From contig JAGPCY010000023.1 in the NCBI GenBank assembly GCA_018057825.1, forward strand, positions 1 through 64,000: a stretch of DNA of 64,000 bases. Reading direction: 5' to 3'. Numbering within the stretch: the first letter of the stretch is position 1; every line of letters begins with the position of its first letter. The DNA comes from Kofleriaceae bacterium (lineage in GTDB: Bacteria > Myxococcota_A > Polyangia > Haliangiales > Haliangiaceae). Shown piece by piece: positions 51,489-63,871 of the stretch. A program made the position numbers and the translations under genes. A model generated the notes under the pieces. It saw only the letters and a list, made by a program, of their open reading frames with translations, was not told where the DNA came from and ran no database searches.

Positions 51489-51845
51489 TTGTTCGCCGAA
51501 ACTCTCAAGAAGGTGGTCGACAACGTCGACGGCGGCCTCGGGGCCGTCATCATGGGCCTCGACGGGATCGCCGTCGAGACCTACACCCGTCAGGCCGACC
51601 GGGTCGACATCAACACGGTCGGCATGGAGTTCAGCTTCATCCTGGCCCAGGCCAAGAAGGCCGCCGCCGGCGCCAGCCTCGGCGCCTTCGAGGAGATGAC
51701 GATCAAGGCCGACCGCCTGACCCTGGCGCTCAGGATGTTGACCCCGCAGTACTTCCTGGCGGTGGCGATCGGCGCCGACGGCAACCTCGGCAAGACCCGC
51801 TATCTCATGCGGCTGGCCGGGCCCAAGCTCATCGCCGAGCTATGA
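51489..51845 (+). CDS. Roadblock/LC7-domain protein
   Basis: A 118-residue single-domain Roadblock protein: FAETLKKVVDNVDGGLGAVIMGLDGIAVETY, then [50 protein letters not shown]. MglB-like proteins of this fold activate or scaffold Ras-like GTPases that set cell polarity and pilus position in myxobacteria. Its place between pilMNOPQ and aroQ/accBC suggests a polarity link, but no MglA is in the window. TTG start with GAGGAG five bases upstream; TATAAC at 51432-51437 may be its -10. Overlaps aroQ by four bases. Confidence 0.85.
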   Translation: MFAETLKKVVDNVDGGLGAVIMGLDGIAVETYTRQADRVDINTVGMEFSFILAQAKKAAAGASLGAFEEMTIKADRLTLALRMLTPQYFLAVAIGADGNLGKTRYLMRLAGPKLIAEL

Positions 51846-52375
51846 GCCGCGCCCGCGCCCGTCCGGCCCGCGCCGGCGAGCGCCCGCCGGCCCCGGCGAC
51901 CGCCGCGCGGTCGGCTGAGCCGATCTGCGTGCTGGTCCTGCACGGGCCCAACCTCAACCTGCTCGGCACCCGCGACCCGCTGATCTACGGCACCACCACG
52001 CTGGCCGAGATCGACGCGCGCCTCACCGCGCGCGCGGCGGCCCGCGGCGCCGCCATCGAGATCGTGCAGTCCAACCACGAGGGCGGGTTGATCGACGCGA
52101 TCCACGGCGCGCGCGGCCGGTGTCACGCGATCGTGATCAACCCCGGCGGGTTCACGCACACCAGCGTCGCGATCCGCGATGCCCTCGAGGCGGTGGGGCT
52201 GCCCGCGGTGGAGGTCCATCTGACCAACATCGCGGCCCGCGAGGACTTTCGCCACCTGTCGATGATCGCGCCGCGCTGCGTCGGACAAATCAGCGGTTTC
52301 GGCGCGCAAAGCTACGACCTGGGACTGGACGCCGCACTGGCGATTGTGGAACGTAGGCGCGCCGATCGCCCCTAG
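51842..52375 (+). CDS. aroQ: Type II 3-dehydroquinate dehydratase
   Basis: A 177-residue enzyme of the dodecameric type II class. [19 protein letters not shown] carries the catalytic loop Arg and Tyr, [13 protein letters not shown] and [18 protein letters not shown] the anion site, and [19 protein letters not shown] the catalytic His. It dehydrates 3-dehydroquinate to 3-dehydroshikimate, the step between the two activities of AroKB. About 27 extra basic residues precede the fold, so the true start could be downstream, but the four-base overlap with the Roadblock gene supports 51842. Confidence 0.95.
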   Translation: MSRARARPARAGERPPAPATAARSAEPICVLVLHGPNLNLLGTRDPLIYGTTTLAEIDARLTARAAARGAAIEIVQSNHEGGLIDAIHGARGRCHAIVINPGGFTHTSVAIRDALEAVGLPAVEVHLTNIAAREDFRHLSMIAPRCVGQISGFGAQSYDLGLDAALAIVERRRADRP

Positions 52376-52440
52376 CCGCGGTCCCCGCGGACGGCGCCGG
52401 CGCCGTCTCCGCACCGCTCCTCTTTGCGAGTCATCCCCCC

Positions 52441-53028
52441 ATGGCAACTGGACGTTCGGGTTCCAAGCAGGGTTCCAAGCAGGCGTCACGAGCCGACGAT
52501 TCGTCCCCGGCCGCCGCCGCGGGCGCCGGCGGCTCCGCCGACGACGTGGTGGCCATCGCCCGCGGCCTGGCTGCGGCGGTGTCTGAGCACGGCCTCACCG
52601 AGCTGATCATCGAGACCGCCGAGGTCACCTACACGGTGCGGCGCGGCGGGACGACGATGGTGGCGATGCCGGCGACCATGCCGCCGGTCGCGATGCCCGC
52701 GGTCATGCCGGTCGCCGGCCCGGCCCCGGTGGCGGCGGCGCCCGTCGCCGCGCCCGCGCCGGCCGCGGCCGCGGTGGTCGACGACAAGGTCCACATCGTC
52801 AAGTCGCCGTTCGTCGGCACGTTCTATCGCAAGCCCAACCCCGACTCGCCCGAGTACGTGAAGCTCAACGACAAGGTCAGCAAGGGCTCGGTCCTGTGCA
52901 TCATCGAGGCGATGAAGCTCATGAACGAGATCGAGGCCGACGTCGGCGGCACCCTGGTCGCGATCCTGGCGGAGAACGGCGCGCCGGTGGAGTTCGATCA
53001 GCCGCTGTTCAAGATCGCGGTCGCGTAG
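52441..53028 (+). CDS. accB: Biotin carboxyl carrier protein of acetyl-CoA carboxylase
   Basis: A 195-residue BCCP. A polar N-terminal tail and helical region (about 30-65) are followed by a Pro/Ala/Met-rich linker (about 75-105) and the biotinyl domain with [26 protein letters not shown] and the biotinylated lysine in EAMKLMNEI. It carries carboxybiotin between the AccC and AccDA reactions in fatty-acid synthesis. No Shine-Dalgarno is obvious. Adjacent to accC. Confidence 0.95.
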   Translation: MATGRSGSKQGSKQASRADDSSPAAAAGAGGSADDVVAIARGLAAAVSEHGLTELIIETAEVTYTVRRGGTTMVAMPATMPPVAMPAVMPVAGPAPVAAAPVAAPAPAAAAVVDDKVHIVKSPFVGTFYRKPNPDSPEYVKLNDKVSKGSVLCIIEAMKLMNEIEADVGGTLVAILAENGAPVEFDQPLFKIAVA

Positions 53029-53034
53029 GCGGAC

Positions 53035-54381
<1,347 letters not shown>

Positions 54382-54493
54382 TCGCGGCGCTGCGTGCGCG
54401 GGGGACGGGCGGGGGTGCACCATGGGGCGCAAGGGCTGCGGCCCACGCGCCTCCGTCTCGACGGTAAAGCTACCGGTTCATTGAAGCGCTGGC

Positions 54494-54523
54494 TTGACCC
54501 CGACGACGCCGAGCACGTACGCT
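54494..54523 (+). promoter_or_regulatory. Promoter TTGACC-N18-TACGCT
   Basis: -35 TTGACC (54494-54499) and -10 TACGCT (54518-54523), about 70 bases before the large TPR gene. The remaining sequence between accC and this gene shows nothing else. Confidence 0.5.
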
Positions 54524-54595
54524 CAACGCTGTTGCGCGCCTCACCCTGCCTCGGCCCCGGCGGTCTGACTCCGCTCGCTCGGGGGACGTAGCGCC

Positions 54596-57500
54596 ATGGC
54601 CTTCAACAAAGAGAAGGTGATGGATGCGGCGCGGAAGTTTGTCGAGAAGGGCCAGATCGACAAGGCGATCAAGGAGTACCTGCGGGTGGTCCGCGAGGAT
54701 CCGCAGGACGTCCGCGTCTGGCTGAAGATCGGCGACCTGTACGCGCGCAAGGGCGGCAAGCAGGAGGCCACCGAGACCTACCTCCGGGTCGCCCGGTTCT
54801 ACCAGGACCAGGGCTTCTTCACGAAGGCGGTCGCGGTCTACAAGCAGATCCTGAAGCTCGACAACCGCCTGGTCGAGGTCCACCTGAAGCTCGCCGAGCT
54901 GTACCGCCAGCTCGGCCTCATGTCGGACGCGATGCAGCACTTCGAGCAGGTGGCGGCGCACTTCCACCGCGAGGGCAAGACCAAGGAGGCGCTGGCCACG
55001 GTGCGCCAGCTCGTCGACCTCGATCCCGGCAACGTCGCGACCCGGATCAAGCTCGCCGAGCTGTACTCGAAGGAGGGGATGACCGACGACGCGGTCGCCG
55101 AGTTCACCGCGGTGTGCGATCACCTGCGCCGCCAGCACCGCGTCGACGACTTCATCAAGGTCGCCGAGCGCCTGCTGTGGCACCGACCCGAGGCCCGCGA
55201 GCTCAACCGCGAGCTGGCCGGCCTGTACCTGCGCAAGGGCGATCCGCGGCGGGCCCTGCAGAAGCTCCAGCAGTGCTTCAAGGCCGACCCGCGCGACGTC
55301 GAGACCCTGGCGCTCTTGGCCCAGGCCTTCCAGGCCCTCGATCAGCGCGGCAAGACGGTGTCGGTGCTGAAGGAGCTGGCCCGGATCCTCGAGGACGGCA
55401 AGGAGCGCGGCAAGGCCGAGGAGGTCTACCGCAAGATCCTGCAGTTCGCGCCCGGCGATCCCGACGCGGTCGCGTTCCTCGGCGGTGGCGGTGGCGGTGG
55501 TGGCGGTGCCGCGGCGCCGAGTGGCAGCGGCGCGGCCCCGGCCGCGGTCCCGGCGCCGACCGGCCCGGCGGCGCTGGCGGCGCGGGCCAAGCTGAACCTC
55601 ACCGGCGACGTGCCGGCCCTGCGCGCGCCCAACGATCCGCGGATGACCGGCGCCATGCCGCTCATCGACGAGCGCGCCCTCGACGCGCACTTCGAGCTGC
55701 CCGAGGATGAGCCCCTCGACACCGCCGATGAGGTCGAGCCCGACGAGCTGGTCGACGACGACGACGACGGCGAGGGCCTGGGCCGGGCCGGTCGACGGGC
55801 CGCCGACTTCGCCGCGGACTTCGCGCCCGACGACGGTGGCGGCCGCGCGGCGTCGGCGGCCAGCGAGGAGCACGCCGACGAGATCGCCAAGCTCCTCACC
55901 GAGACCGACGTCTACGTGAAGTACGGGCTGCACCAGAAGGCGGTCGATCACCTGCGGCGGGTGTTCGCGCTCGATCCCGACAACGTCGAGGCCCGCGAGC
56001 GCCTGAAGGACGTCTACCTGGCCCAGGGCCGCGAGCGCGACGCCATCGCCGAGCTGTTGCGGCTGGCCGAGTCGGCGGTCGGCTACGATCCCGAGCGGGC
56101 CGAGGCCTACCTGCGCGAGGTCCTCGGGATCGATGGCGGTCACCGCGGCGCCCACGAGCTGATCGCCCGCTACGGCTTCCACCTCGACGTCGCGCCCCGG
56201 CGCGCCGCCTCGGAGTTCTCGCTCGATCCGCGCGAGCTGGCCCACGGCGCGATCGCGCCGGTCGACGACGAGTTCGCCCTCGAGGCCTACGACTACGGCC
56301 CGACCACGCGGGCCCCGGCCCGGGCCGACTCGTTCGACGGCATCGACCCGTCGGTCTTCGACCGCGCGCCGAGCACGCAGTCCCACGGCCGGGCCGGCAC
56401 CGCGCGGCCGCGCGGCGGCGAGGTCGAGGGCTTCGCGCCGAGCGCCGCCGACAGCACGCGGCAGGTCGCCGCCTCCGAGGTCGCTGGCCTGGTCGCGCGG
56501 ACCCGCGGCGAGGTCGGCGCCGACGTCGCGATGGGCTCGCCGCCGCCGTTCCGCGCCCCGGCGACGGTGCCGGTGGCCGACACCTGGAAGGGCGAGCGGA
56601 CCGGCCTCGATCCGGTCATCATGCGGGCGGCGATCGACGCCGAGCTCGACGACGAGCTGGGCGACGACATCGATCAGCAGGTCGCGGCCGAGCTGCGCGG
56701 CCAGGAGGTCGCGCGCTACGAGGCCCCGACCGGCGAAGGCGACGCCTACGACGTCGCGCCCGACGACGAGCTGCCCTTCGATCCCGAGGCGGCCCGGGCC
56801 TTCGACGCGGTCATGCGGCGCACGGGCCGGCAAGATCCGCTGGCGACCGACCCGCTGGCCGGCGAGGAGCTGGCGACCTACGACCCGGGCGTCGACGCCG
56901 GGCCGACCCCATTTCTGCCCGGCGAGAGCGCGACCCGGCTCGGCCCGCCGCCCGAGGATGACGGCTTCGTCAGCCGCTACACCGGCACCACCGAGGGCGA
57001 GGGCTACCCGGCCTACGGCGGGCCGGTGGCCACCGCCGCCCGCACGATCGACGAGCCGGTGGTCGACTTCGACCCCACCGGGCCCCTCGAAGATCTGCTC
57101 GAGCAGGCCGACGATCTAGCGGCCCAGGGCGCGTACCCCGAGGCGGCGGTGATCCTGCGCGCGCTCGCGACCCGCCACCCCGGTCACCCGCTGGTGACCG
57201 CCCGAGCCCGCGATCTCGAGGCGGCGCTCCACGGCGATCCATCCGGCGATCCCGGCGGCGACCCCGCGGGCGGCACCCAGAACGTCGACATGAGCGAGCT
57301 CGAGGAGCTGGCGGTCGACGCCTTCGACGAGCCCGAGCCCGACGACGATGTCGCGGCGGCCTTCGACGAGGCCCAGCGGGTGCTGGCCGCGCGCCACGAT
57401 CCGTCGCTGGCCAAGGTCCGGCCGGCGGTGGTGCTCGAGCGCCCGGTCGAGGACTCCGACGCCGACACCCACTTCGATCTGGGCTTGGCCTACAAGGAGA

Positions 57501-57880
57501 TGGGGCTCTACGACGAGGCGATCAAGGCCTTCGACAAGGTCACGTCGTCGCCGCACCGCGAGGTCCAGAGCCGCATGATGATCGGCCTGTGCCACCGCGA
57601 GCAGCACAACCTGTCGGAGGCGGTACACCAGTTCAAGGCCGGCCTCCACGCCAGCGCGATCAACGATCGCGAGCGGCAGGGCCTGCTCTACGAGATCGGG
57701 ACCACCTACGAGGCCCTCGGCGATCCGCGCGAGGCGATCTACTACTTCGAGATGGTCCTCAAGCGCGATCCCAACTTCCTCGACGCCGCCGAGCGGATGC
57801 GCCGGCTCCAGGGCGGCGCGGCGTCGCGTCCGGGCTCGGCGGCCTCAGCCGCGATCGATAGCCTTTTAGATGATGAATGA
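54596..57880 (+). CDS. Large cytoplasmic TPR protein
   Basis: A 1,094-residue protein without a signal peptide. Residues 1 to about 290 are regular TPRs (VEKGQIDKAIKEYLRVVREDPQDVRVWLKIGDLYARKGGK...). A glycine run (about 297-306) starts a disordered acidic and Ala-rich middle that contains a second TPR block (about 420-525, VKYGLHQKAVDHLRRVFALDPDNVEARERL). The C terminus returns to TPRs (about 955-1075, TDTHFDLGLAYKEMGLYDEAIKAF-like). It is a likely multi-partner scaffold. The gene follows accC but has its own promoter and a strong double hairpin at its end. Confidence 0.85.
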   Translation: MAFNKEKVMDAARKFVEKGQIDKAIKEYLRVVREDPQDVRVWLKIGDLYARKGGKQEATETYLRVARFYQDQGFFTKAVAVYKQILKLDNRLVEVHLKLAELYRQLGLMSDAMQHFEQVAAHFHREGKTKEALATVRQLVDLDPGNVATRIKLAELYSKEGMTDDAVAEFTAVCDHLRRQHRVDDFIKVAERLLWHRPEARELNRELAGLYLRKGDPRRALQKLQQCFKADPRDVETLALLAQAFQALDQRGKTVSVLKELARILEDGKERGKAEEVYRKILQFAPGDPDAVAFLGGGGGGGGGAAAPSGSGAAPAAVPAPTGPAALAARAKLNLTGDVPALRAPNDPRMTGAMPLIDERALDAHFELPEDEPLDTADEVEPDELVDDDDDGEGLGRAGRRAADFAADFAPDDGGGRAASAASEEHADEIAKLLTETDVYVKYGLHQKAVDHLRRVFALDPDNVEARERLKDVYLAQGRERDAIAELLRLAESAVGYDPERAEAYLREVLGIDGGHRGAHELIARYGFHLDVAPRRAASEFSLDPRELAHGAIAPVDDEFALEAYDYGPTTRAPARADSFDGIDPSVFDRAPSTQSHGRAGTARPRGGEVEGFAPSAADSTRQVAASEVAGLVARTRGEVGADVAMGSPPPFRAPATVPVADTWKGERTGLDPVIMRAAIDAELDDELGDDIDQQVAAELRGQEVARYEAPTGEGDAYDVAPDDELPFDPEAARAFDAVMRRTGRQDPLATDPLAGEELATYDPGVDAGPTPFLPGESATRLGPPPEDDGFVSRYTGTTEGEGYPAYGGPVATAARTIDEPVVDFDPTGPLEDLLEQADDLAAQGAYPEAAVILRALATRHPGHPLVTARARDLEAALHGDPSGDPGGDPAGGTQNVDMSELEELAVDAFDEPEPDDDVAAAFDEAQRVLAARHDPSLAKVRPAVVLERPVEDSDADTHFDLGLAYKEMGLYDEAIKAFDKVTSSPHREVQSRMMIGLCHREQHNLSEAVHQFKAGLHASAINDRERQGLLYEIGTTYEALGDPREAIYYFEMVLKRDPNFLDAAERMRRLQGGAASRPGSAASAAIDSLLDDE

Positions 57881-57882
57881 CT

Positions 57883-57933
57883 GGGGAGGTTTGTCACCAA
57901 ACCTCCCCTCGTCGGGGCCAGGTCCCCGACGAG
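57883..57933 (+). terminator. Double hairpin behind the TPR gene
   Basis: First stem GGGGAGGTTTG-TCAC-CAAACCTCCCC (57883-57908). Second stem CTCGTCGGGG-N6-CCCCGACGAG (57908-57933). It starts two bases behind the stop codon. No T tract follows. Confidence 0.75.
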
Positions 57934-58008
57934 CCTCCCCTCCGAGACGCCTCCCTCTGGTCGGCTGGAGATTCAGCGTAGGTTGAGGAGACCTCTTGGG
58001 GGCAAGGA

Positions 58009-58344
58009 TCAGGGTGCGTGTCGGAGGCGGCGGACGCCGAGGGGGACGGTGACCCGGGTGGTCGACGAGGCGGTGACGGGGACGCGGGCGACGACCTTGG
58101 GGGCGGTGGGCGGCGGTGGCATCGGGCGATCGGTGGCGTAGGCGCGCAGCGCCGCCAGGTCGGCGGCGGTCGCGATGCGGGTGCCGGGCGTGGTGCCGCG
58201 TGCGAGCCGGAGGGCGGGAGCCACGGTCGCGGATGGGGCAGGAGATGTCGGCGCGGGCGGCGCGGGCTCGCGGGTCGACGAGGCCAGCCGGCGTCCGAGC
58301 CGCGTGAGGAGGTACACCGTGTCGCTCATGGAGTCGGCCTTCAT
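58009..58344 (-). CDS. Small hypothetical protein
   Basis: A possible 111-residue protein: KADSMSDTVYLLTRLGRRLASSTREP, then a long Pro/Ala/Thr-rich tail. The reading frame remains open and plausible upstream (ALADGLLKAVAM), so TTG 58362 is another start. No family is recognised. The opposite strand also has an open frame, but it is only Gly/Asp/Arg composition. The remaining part of 57934-58542 shows no other gene. Confidence 0.4.
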   Translation of the reverse strand: MKADSMSDTVYLLTRLGRRLASSTREPAPPAPTSPAPSATVAPALRLARGTTPGTRIATAADLAALRAYATDRPMPPPPTAPKVVARVPVTASSTTRVTVPLGVRRLRHAP

Positions 58345-58542
58345 GGCGACGGCCTTGAGCAAGCCGTCGGCCAGCGCGTACCCCGCGTGATGTCGACAGC
58401 TTACGGTTCACGAGGGGCCCCACGCTGTCCGGGCGCTGCACAACCGACGTGACCGTTGGTACACACGCCACGAGCGCCAGGCGCCTGCGAATCCGCCCGA
58501 CGGGGCGACGGGGCCGCCGGCGCTGAGATTCGGGAGGTCCGG

Positions 58543-61500
58543 GTGATTGACACCCCGCGCGCGGTGGCGACAAGGTCAATACCCATGGAGGGGGAGCCAG
58601 CACCTGACCTGCCGCCGCGCTTCGAGGACGCGCGCGAGCTCGGCTCGGGGGGCATGGGCATCGTCTACCGGGCCGTCGATCGCGAGCTCGGGCGTCCGGT
58701 GGCGGTCAAGGTCTTCCACGATCGGACCCCGCTCACCTTCGATCGCGTCAAGCGCGAGTTTCGCCTGGCGGCCGCGGTGCGCCATCCCAACCTGGTCCGC
58801 CTGGGCGAGCTCTTCGAGCACGCCGGCTCGCTGTGCTTCTCGATGGAGCTGATCGAGGGCGTCGATCTGGCGAGCTGGGTGATGGCCGGCGCCCGCGCCG
58901 ATCGGGTCCGGTTGGCGCTGGTCCAGCTCGCCGGTGCGCTGGCGGCGCTCCACCGCGCCGGCGTGATCCACCGCGACGTCAAGCCGGCCAACGTCATGGT
59001 CACCACTGACGACCGGGTGGTCCTGCTCGACCTCGGCCTGGCGATCCCGATCGGCGGCGGCGAACGCGAGCTGGCCGGCACGGTCGAGTACGTCGCCCCC
59101 GAGCAGCTCGTCGGCGGTGCGCCGACCGCCGCGGTCGATCTCTACGCGCTCGGCGTGCTCGGCTTCGAGCTGCTGACCGGCCGGACCCCGTTCGAGGGGG
59201 CGCCGCTCGAGCTCCTGGTCGCCAAGACCGAGCGCGACGCGCCGGTGGTGTCGACGCTCGTCCGCGGCGTGCCGCTCGATCTCGATCGGCTGATCCGATC
59301 GTTGCTAGAGCGCGACCCGTCGGCTCGGCCGACCGCGCGCGAGCTCGAGCTGTCGCTGGGCGAGGCCACGGCGCCGGCGCCGCGCCGCCGTCGCCAGACC
59401 GGCCGGCTGCGTCGGGAGCTGATCGGCCGCGCCGCCGAGCTGGCGGAGCTCCTGGCGGCCAGCGAGAGCGTGGCCCGCCGCCCGCGCACGGTGCTGTACC
59501 TGGTGCGCGGCCCGACCGGGATCGGCAAGACCGCGCTGGTCGAGACCCTGGCCGACGCCGCCCGGGCCCGCGGGCAGCTCGTCGCGCTCGGTCGCTGTGG
59601 CCCACGCGAGCACCTGCGCTACAACGCCTGGGACGCGCTGATCGACGCCTTGGCCCGCTACCTCGAGGGCGTGGCGCCGGCCGAGCGCGCTGCGCTGGTG
59701 CCGGCCAGCGCGGTCGCGCTGTCGCGCATGTTCCCGTCCTTCGAGCGCGTGGTCGACGTGACCAGCACCAGCTCGGACGCCGTCGAGCTGATCGAGGCCG
59801 AGGCGGTCGACGCGATCCGCGCGATCGTCAGCGGCATCGCCCGGACCCGCGCCGTGGTGTCGATCCTCGACGACGCCCAGTGGACGACCGCGGCCAGCTT
59901 CGCGCTCCTGATCGAGACCCTGCGGGCGCCAGCGCCGCCGTGCCTGATCGTGTTCTGTGTCCGCACCACGGCCCAGGTCCCGCCGGCGATGGCGGCGCAG
60001 ATCGACCGCCTGCGCGGACTCCCGATCGAGCTGCGTGTGCTCGATCTGGCGCCGCTGCCCGACGACGACATCGGCGCGCTCGCGATGCGCTGGTCGGGCG
60101 ACCCGGCGGCGGCCCGACGGATCGTCGGCGCCGCCCACGGCAACCCGCTGTACGCCGAGCTCCTGGCCGGCGAGCCCGACTCCGACGACGACGATCTCGG
60201 CGCGCTGTTTCGCCGCCGCCTGACCTCGCTGCCGGCCGGCCCGGCCCAGGTCCTGCGCGCGGTGGTCGCCGCCGGCGTCGCGGTCCGCCTCGGTCTCCTC
60301 GGCCACGCGCTGGCGATGGGCCACGACACGCTCATCCTCGCGGTCGAGCACCTGCAGGAGCGCGGGCTGGTGCGCAGCTCGGGCCTGACCCGGGTCGACA
60401 CCTGCGAGGTCATGCACGATCAGGTCGTGGCCGCGACCGAGGCCCACTGGCCGGCGCGCGCCGACGACCACCGTCGCCTGGCGCTGGCGATCGAGGAGGT
60501 CGAGCCCGAGCGCGCGGCGCTGGCGGTGCGCCACTGGGTGCTGGCCGGCGAGCGCGAGCGCGCCACCACCGCGGTCCTCGAGCTGGTCGCGGGCGCCCGC
60601 GACGTCCTGGCGATGGCCCAGGCGGCGGAGCTGTGCGCGCTGGTCCTGACCATCGCGCCCGACGAGCCGCGCCTCTTGCGTCGCCGCGCCGACGCCCTGG
60701 CCCTGGCCGGCGATGGCGATCGCGCGGCCGACGCGTACCTCGCGGCCAGCCAGGTGTCGAGCGGGGCCGAGCGCCTCGACCTCGAGCGCCTGGCCGCCGA
60801 GCACCTCTTGCGCGGCGGTCGCATCGACGACGGCACCCGGGTGGCGCGCCGGGTCGCGGCCGGCCTCGGCGGCGATCTCGATCTGTCCCACGCCAGCGTC
60901 ATGTCGCGCCTCACGATCGAGCGCGTGCGCAACCGCTGGCGCGGCCTGACCTTGGCGCGCGAGCCGGCGCCGGGCGAGGCCGCGCTGGCCGACGCCTGTG
61001 CGTCCTTGGCCGCCGGCCTGTCGATGATCGACACGATCCGCGCCGCCTGGTTCACCAGCCGCGGGGTCCGCCACGCCCTCGACAGCGGCGACCCGGTGCG
61101 GGCGGCGCGGGCGCTGTGTTACGACGCGATGATCTCGGCGACCCGCGGCGCCAAGCAGGACCGCCGGGTCCGCGACACCCTGGCCCAGGCCCGCGCGTTC
61201 CTCGCGCGCGCGGCGCGGCCCGAGGTCGGCGCGCTGATCGAACACGCGGCGGCGGTGACCGCGATGCTGGCCGGCGACTACCGCGCGGCTCGCCACCACG
61301 GCGAGCTCGCGGTCGCGTCGTATCGGCGGGTCGCGGCCGGCGTGTCCTTCGATCAGCACACCGCCGAGTTCTTCACCGTGGTCGCGCTGTTCTGGCTCGG
61401 CGACTGGGCGACCCTGGTCGAGCGCCGGCGCGGCCTGTTGCGCGCCGCCGACGCGACCGATGATCGCTTCGCCCGGCTGTGCGCCACCACCGGGGTCGCG

Positions 61501-62088
61501 GTGATCGCCGACCTGATCACCGGCGCCGATCCCGATGAGCTGCACGCGCGGCTCGCGGCCTCGGCGCAGGTGTGGTCGCGGGCGCGCGCGCCAGCGGCGG
61601 CGATGCGCATGCTGATGGCCGCGACGCTGATCGATCGCTACCACGGCCACGATCGCCGGGCCCTCGAGCGCCTGGACCAGGCCTGGCCGCACCTCGTCAA
61701 GGCCCGGGCGTTGACCGTCGAGCAGGTCCGGGCCTCGCTCCTGTTCGTGCGGGCCGGCTGCTACGTCCGCCTCGGGCGGTGGAGCGAGGCCGCGGCCGAC
61801 GCGCGCGCGATGCGGTCGCTGCCGTCGATGGCTGGCCCGGCAGCGCTGATCGAGGCCGCGGTCGAGCGCGCCCGTGGCGGGACCCCGCTCGCGCTCCTGG
61901 GCGCGGCGATCGCGGCGGCCGAGGACGCGGGGCTGGCGGGCTTCGTGGCCGCGGCCCGGGCGCGTCGCGGGCGCCTGCTCGGCGAGGACGGCGCGGGTGA
62001 GCTCCTGGTGGCGGCCGATGATGCCAGCCGGCTCGGGCTGGGCGACACCGAGCGCGCCTTCGCCTTGCTGGCGCCGTGGCCCGAATGA
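58543..62088 (+). CDS. Ser/Thr protein kinase fused to an AAA ATPase and helical repeats
   Basis: A 1,181-residue signalling protein. Kinase domain about 25-285: ELGSGGMGIVYRA, VAVKVF, VIHRDVKPANVM, LLDLGLA (DLG for DFG), GTVEYVAPEQL. Then a STAND-like P-loop ATPase: ELIGRAAELAELL, Walker A GPTGIGKTAL (about 324), Walker B VVSILDDAQW (about 440). The rest is helical, TPR-like repeats. This is the kinase-ATPase layout known from myxobacteria and PknK-type regulators: the ATPase senses and the kinase signals. GTG 58543 has GGGAGG five bases upstream; ATG 58585 is an alternative. Confidence 0.9.
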   Translation: MIDTPRAVATRSIPMEGEPAPDLPPRFEDARELGSGGMGIVYRAVDRELGRPVAVKVFHDRTPLTFDRVKREFRLAAAVRHPNLVRLGELFEHAGSLCFSMELIEGVDLASWVMAGARADRVRLALVQLAGALAALHRAGVIHRDVKPANVMVTTDDRVVLLDLGLAIPIGGGERELAGTVEYVAPEQLVGGAPTAAVDLYALGVLGFELLTGRTPFEGAPLELLVAKTERDAPVVSTLVRGVPLDLDRLIRSLLERDPSARPTARELELSLGEATAPAPRRRRQTGRLRRELIGRAAELAELLAASESVARRPRTVLYLVRGPTGIGKTALVETLADAARARGQLVALGRCGPREHLRYNAWDALIDALARYLEGVAPAERAALVPASAVALSRMFPSFERVVDVTSTSSDAVELIEAEAVDAIRAIVSGIARTRAVVSILDDAQWTTAASFALLIETLRAPAPPCLIVFCVRTTAQVPPAMAAQIDRLRGLPIELRVLDLAPLPDDDIGALAMRWSGDPAAARRIVGAAHGNPLYAELLAGEPDSDDDDLGALFRRRLTSLPAGPAQVLRAVVAAGVAVRLGLLGHALAMGHDTLILAVEHLQERGLVRSSGLTRVDTCEVMHDQVVAATEAHWPARADDHRRLALAIEEVEPERAALAVRHWVLAGERERATTAVLELVAGARDVLAMAQAAELCALVLTIAPDEPRLLRRRADALALAGDGDRAADAYLAASQVSSGAERLDLERLAAEHLLRGGRIDDGTRVARRVAAGLGGDLDLSHASVMSRLTIERVRNRWRGLTLAREPAPGEAALADACASLAAGLSMIDTIRAAWFTSRGVRHALDSGDPVRAARALCYDAMISATRGAKQDRRVRDTLAQARAFLARAARPEVGALIEHAAAVTAMLAGDYRAARHHGELAVASYRRVAAGVSFDQHTAEFFTVVALFWLGDWATLVERRRGLLRAADATDDRFARLCATTGVAVIADLITGADPDELHARLAASAQVWSRARAPAAAMRMLMAATLIDRYHGHDRRALERLDQAWPHLVKARALTVEQVRASLLFVRAGCYVRLGRWSEAAADARAMRSLPSMAGPAALIEAAVERARGGTPLALLGAAIAAAEDAGLAGFVAAARARRGRLLGEDGAGELLVAADDASRLGLGDTERAFALLAPWPE

Positions 62089-62143
62089 GCCAACCTCGCG
62101 TCTACCTCACGCGCTCGGCACGTCCCGTGCTCGGTGACCGCGG

Positions 62144-62893
62144 ATGACCGCGCCGACCCGGAGCCCGGAGTTCTTCGATCCCGTCGCGCTCGCCCAGGCG
62201 GTGCGCGAGCGCGCGCCGGTGACCGACGCCTGGTTCGAGCGGCTGTACCCGCCGCCGCTGCGGATCATGTCGGGCACGCACTGGACCCCGCTGGCGATCG
62301 CCCAGCGGGTGGTCGCGCTCCTGGATCCGACCGGCGACGAGGTCATGCTCGACGTCGGCGCCGGGGTCGGCAAGGTCGTGCTGGTCGGGGCGCTGCAGTC
62401 GTCGGCGCGGTGGTGGGGCCTCGAGCTGCGCGCGCCGCTGGTGCGGGCCGCCACCCAGGCCGCGCGGGCCCTCGAGGTCGCCGATCGGGTGTCGATGTTC
62501 GAGGACGACGCCCGGAGCTTCGACTGGTCGATGGCCGACGGGGTCTACCTGTTCAATCCCTTCGGCGAGCTGCAGATGCGCGCCGATGCCTCGACTCTGC
62601 GCCCGGTCGGCCCGCTGGCGGGGCTGGTGGCGATGACCGAGCGCCGGGCCGCCCGCGACGAGCTGATCCAGATCGCGTGCGAGCGCGCGTGGACCCTGCG
62701 GCCGGGCAGTCGGGTCGTCACGTACCACGGCTTCGGTGGCTCGTGGCCGCGGTGCCTCGACCTGGTCGCGCGCGAGCCGGCGGGCGCCGACGTCCTCGAG
62801 CTGTGGGTCCGGGTCGGCGACCCGCGGTCGTCGCCACCGCCGGGGTCGTCGGCGGCGGCGGCGTCGTCGTCGTCGTCGTCGTCGGAGGCGTGA
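62144..62893 (+). CDS. SAM-dependent methyltransferase-like protein
   Basis: A 249-residue protein. It has a Rossmann-type motif I VMLDVGAGVGKVVLVGAL, motif II WWGLELRAPLVRAA, an acidic motif III VSMFEDDARSFDW and VYLFNPFGE in the place of the catalytic NPPY-like loop. The order resembles the small methyltransferases related to Dot1/PrmA. The C terminus ends in an Ala/Ser run encoded by TCG repeats. It lies 55 bases behind the kinase gene and converges with the sigma-54 activator, only eight bases apart. Confidence 0.75.
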   Translation: MTAPTRSPEFFDPVALAQAVRERAPVTDAWFERLYPPPLRIMSGTHWTPLAIAQRVVALLDPTGDEVMLDVGAGVGKVVLVGALQSSARWWGLELRAPLVRAATQAARALEVADRVSMFEDDARSFDWSMADGVYLFNPFGELQMRADASTLRPVGPLAGLVAMTERRAARDELIQIACERAWTLRPGSRVVTYHGFGGSWPRCLDLVAREPAGADVLELWVRVGDPRSSPPPGSSAAAASSSSSSSEA

Positions 62894-62901
62894 GCGGACG
62901 A

Positions 62902-63855
<954 letters not shown>

Positions 63856-63856
63856 C

Positions 63857-63871
63857 ACGACATTTTGTCGT
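63857..63871. promoter_or_regulatory. Palindrome ACGACA-TTT-TGTCGT at the activator start
   Basis: A perfect six-base inverted repeat with a three-base spacer, one base upstream of the activator start codon. It is a candidate operator for autoregulation or a leader hairpin. Confidence 0.45.

Noticed and set aside
58018-58452. Plus-strand ORF between the TPR gene and the kinase-ATPase gene
   Set aside because: Only Gly, Asp and Arg composition. The opposite strand gives a more protein-like sequence, although that is also uncertain.
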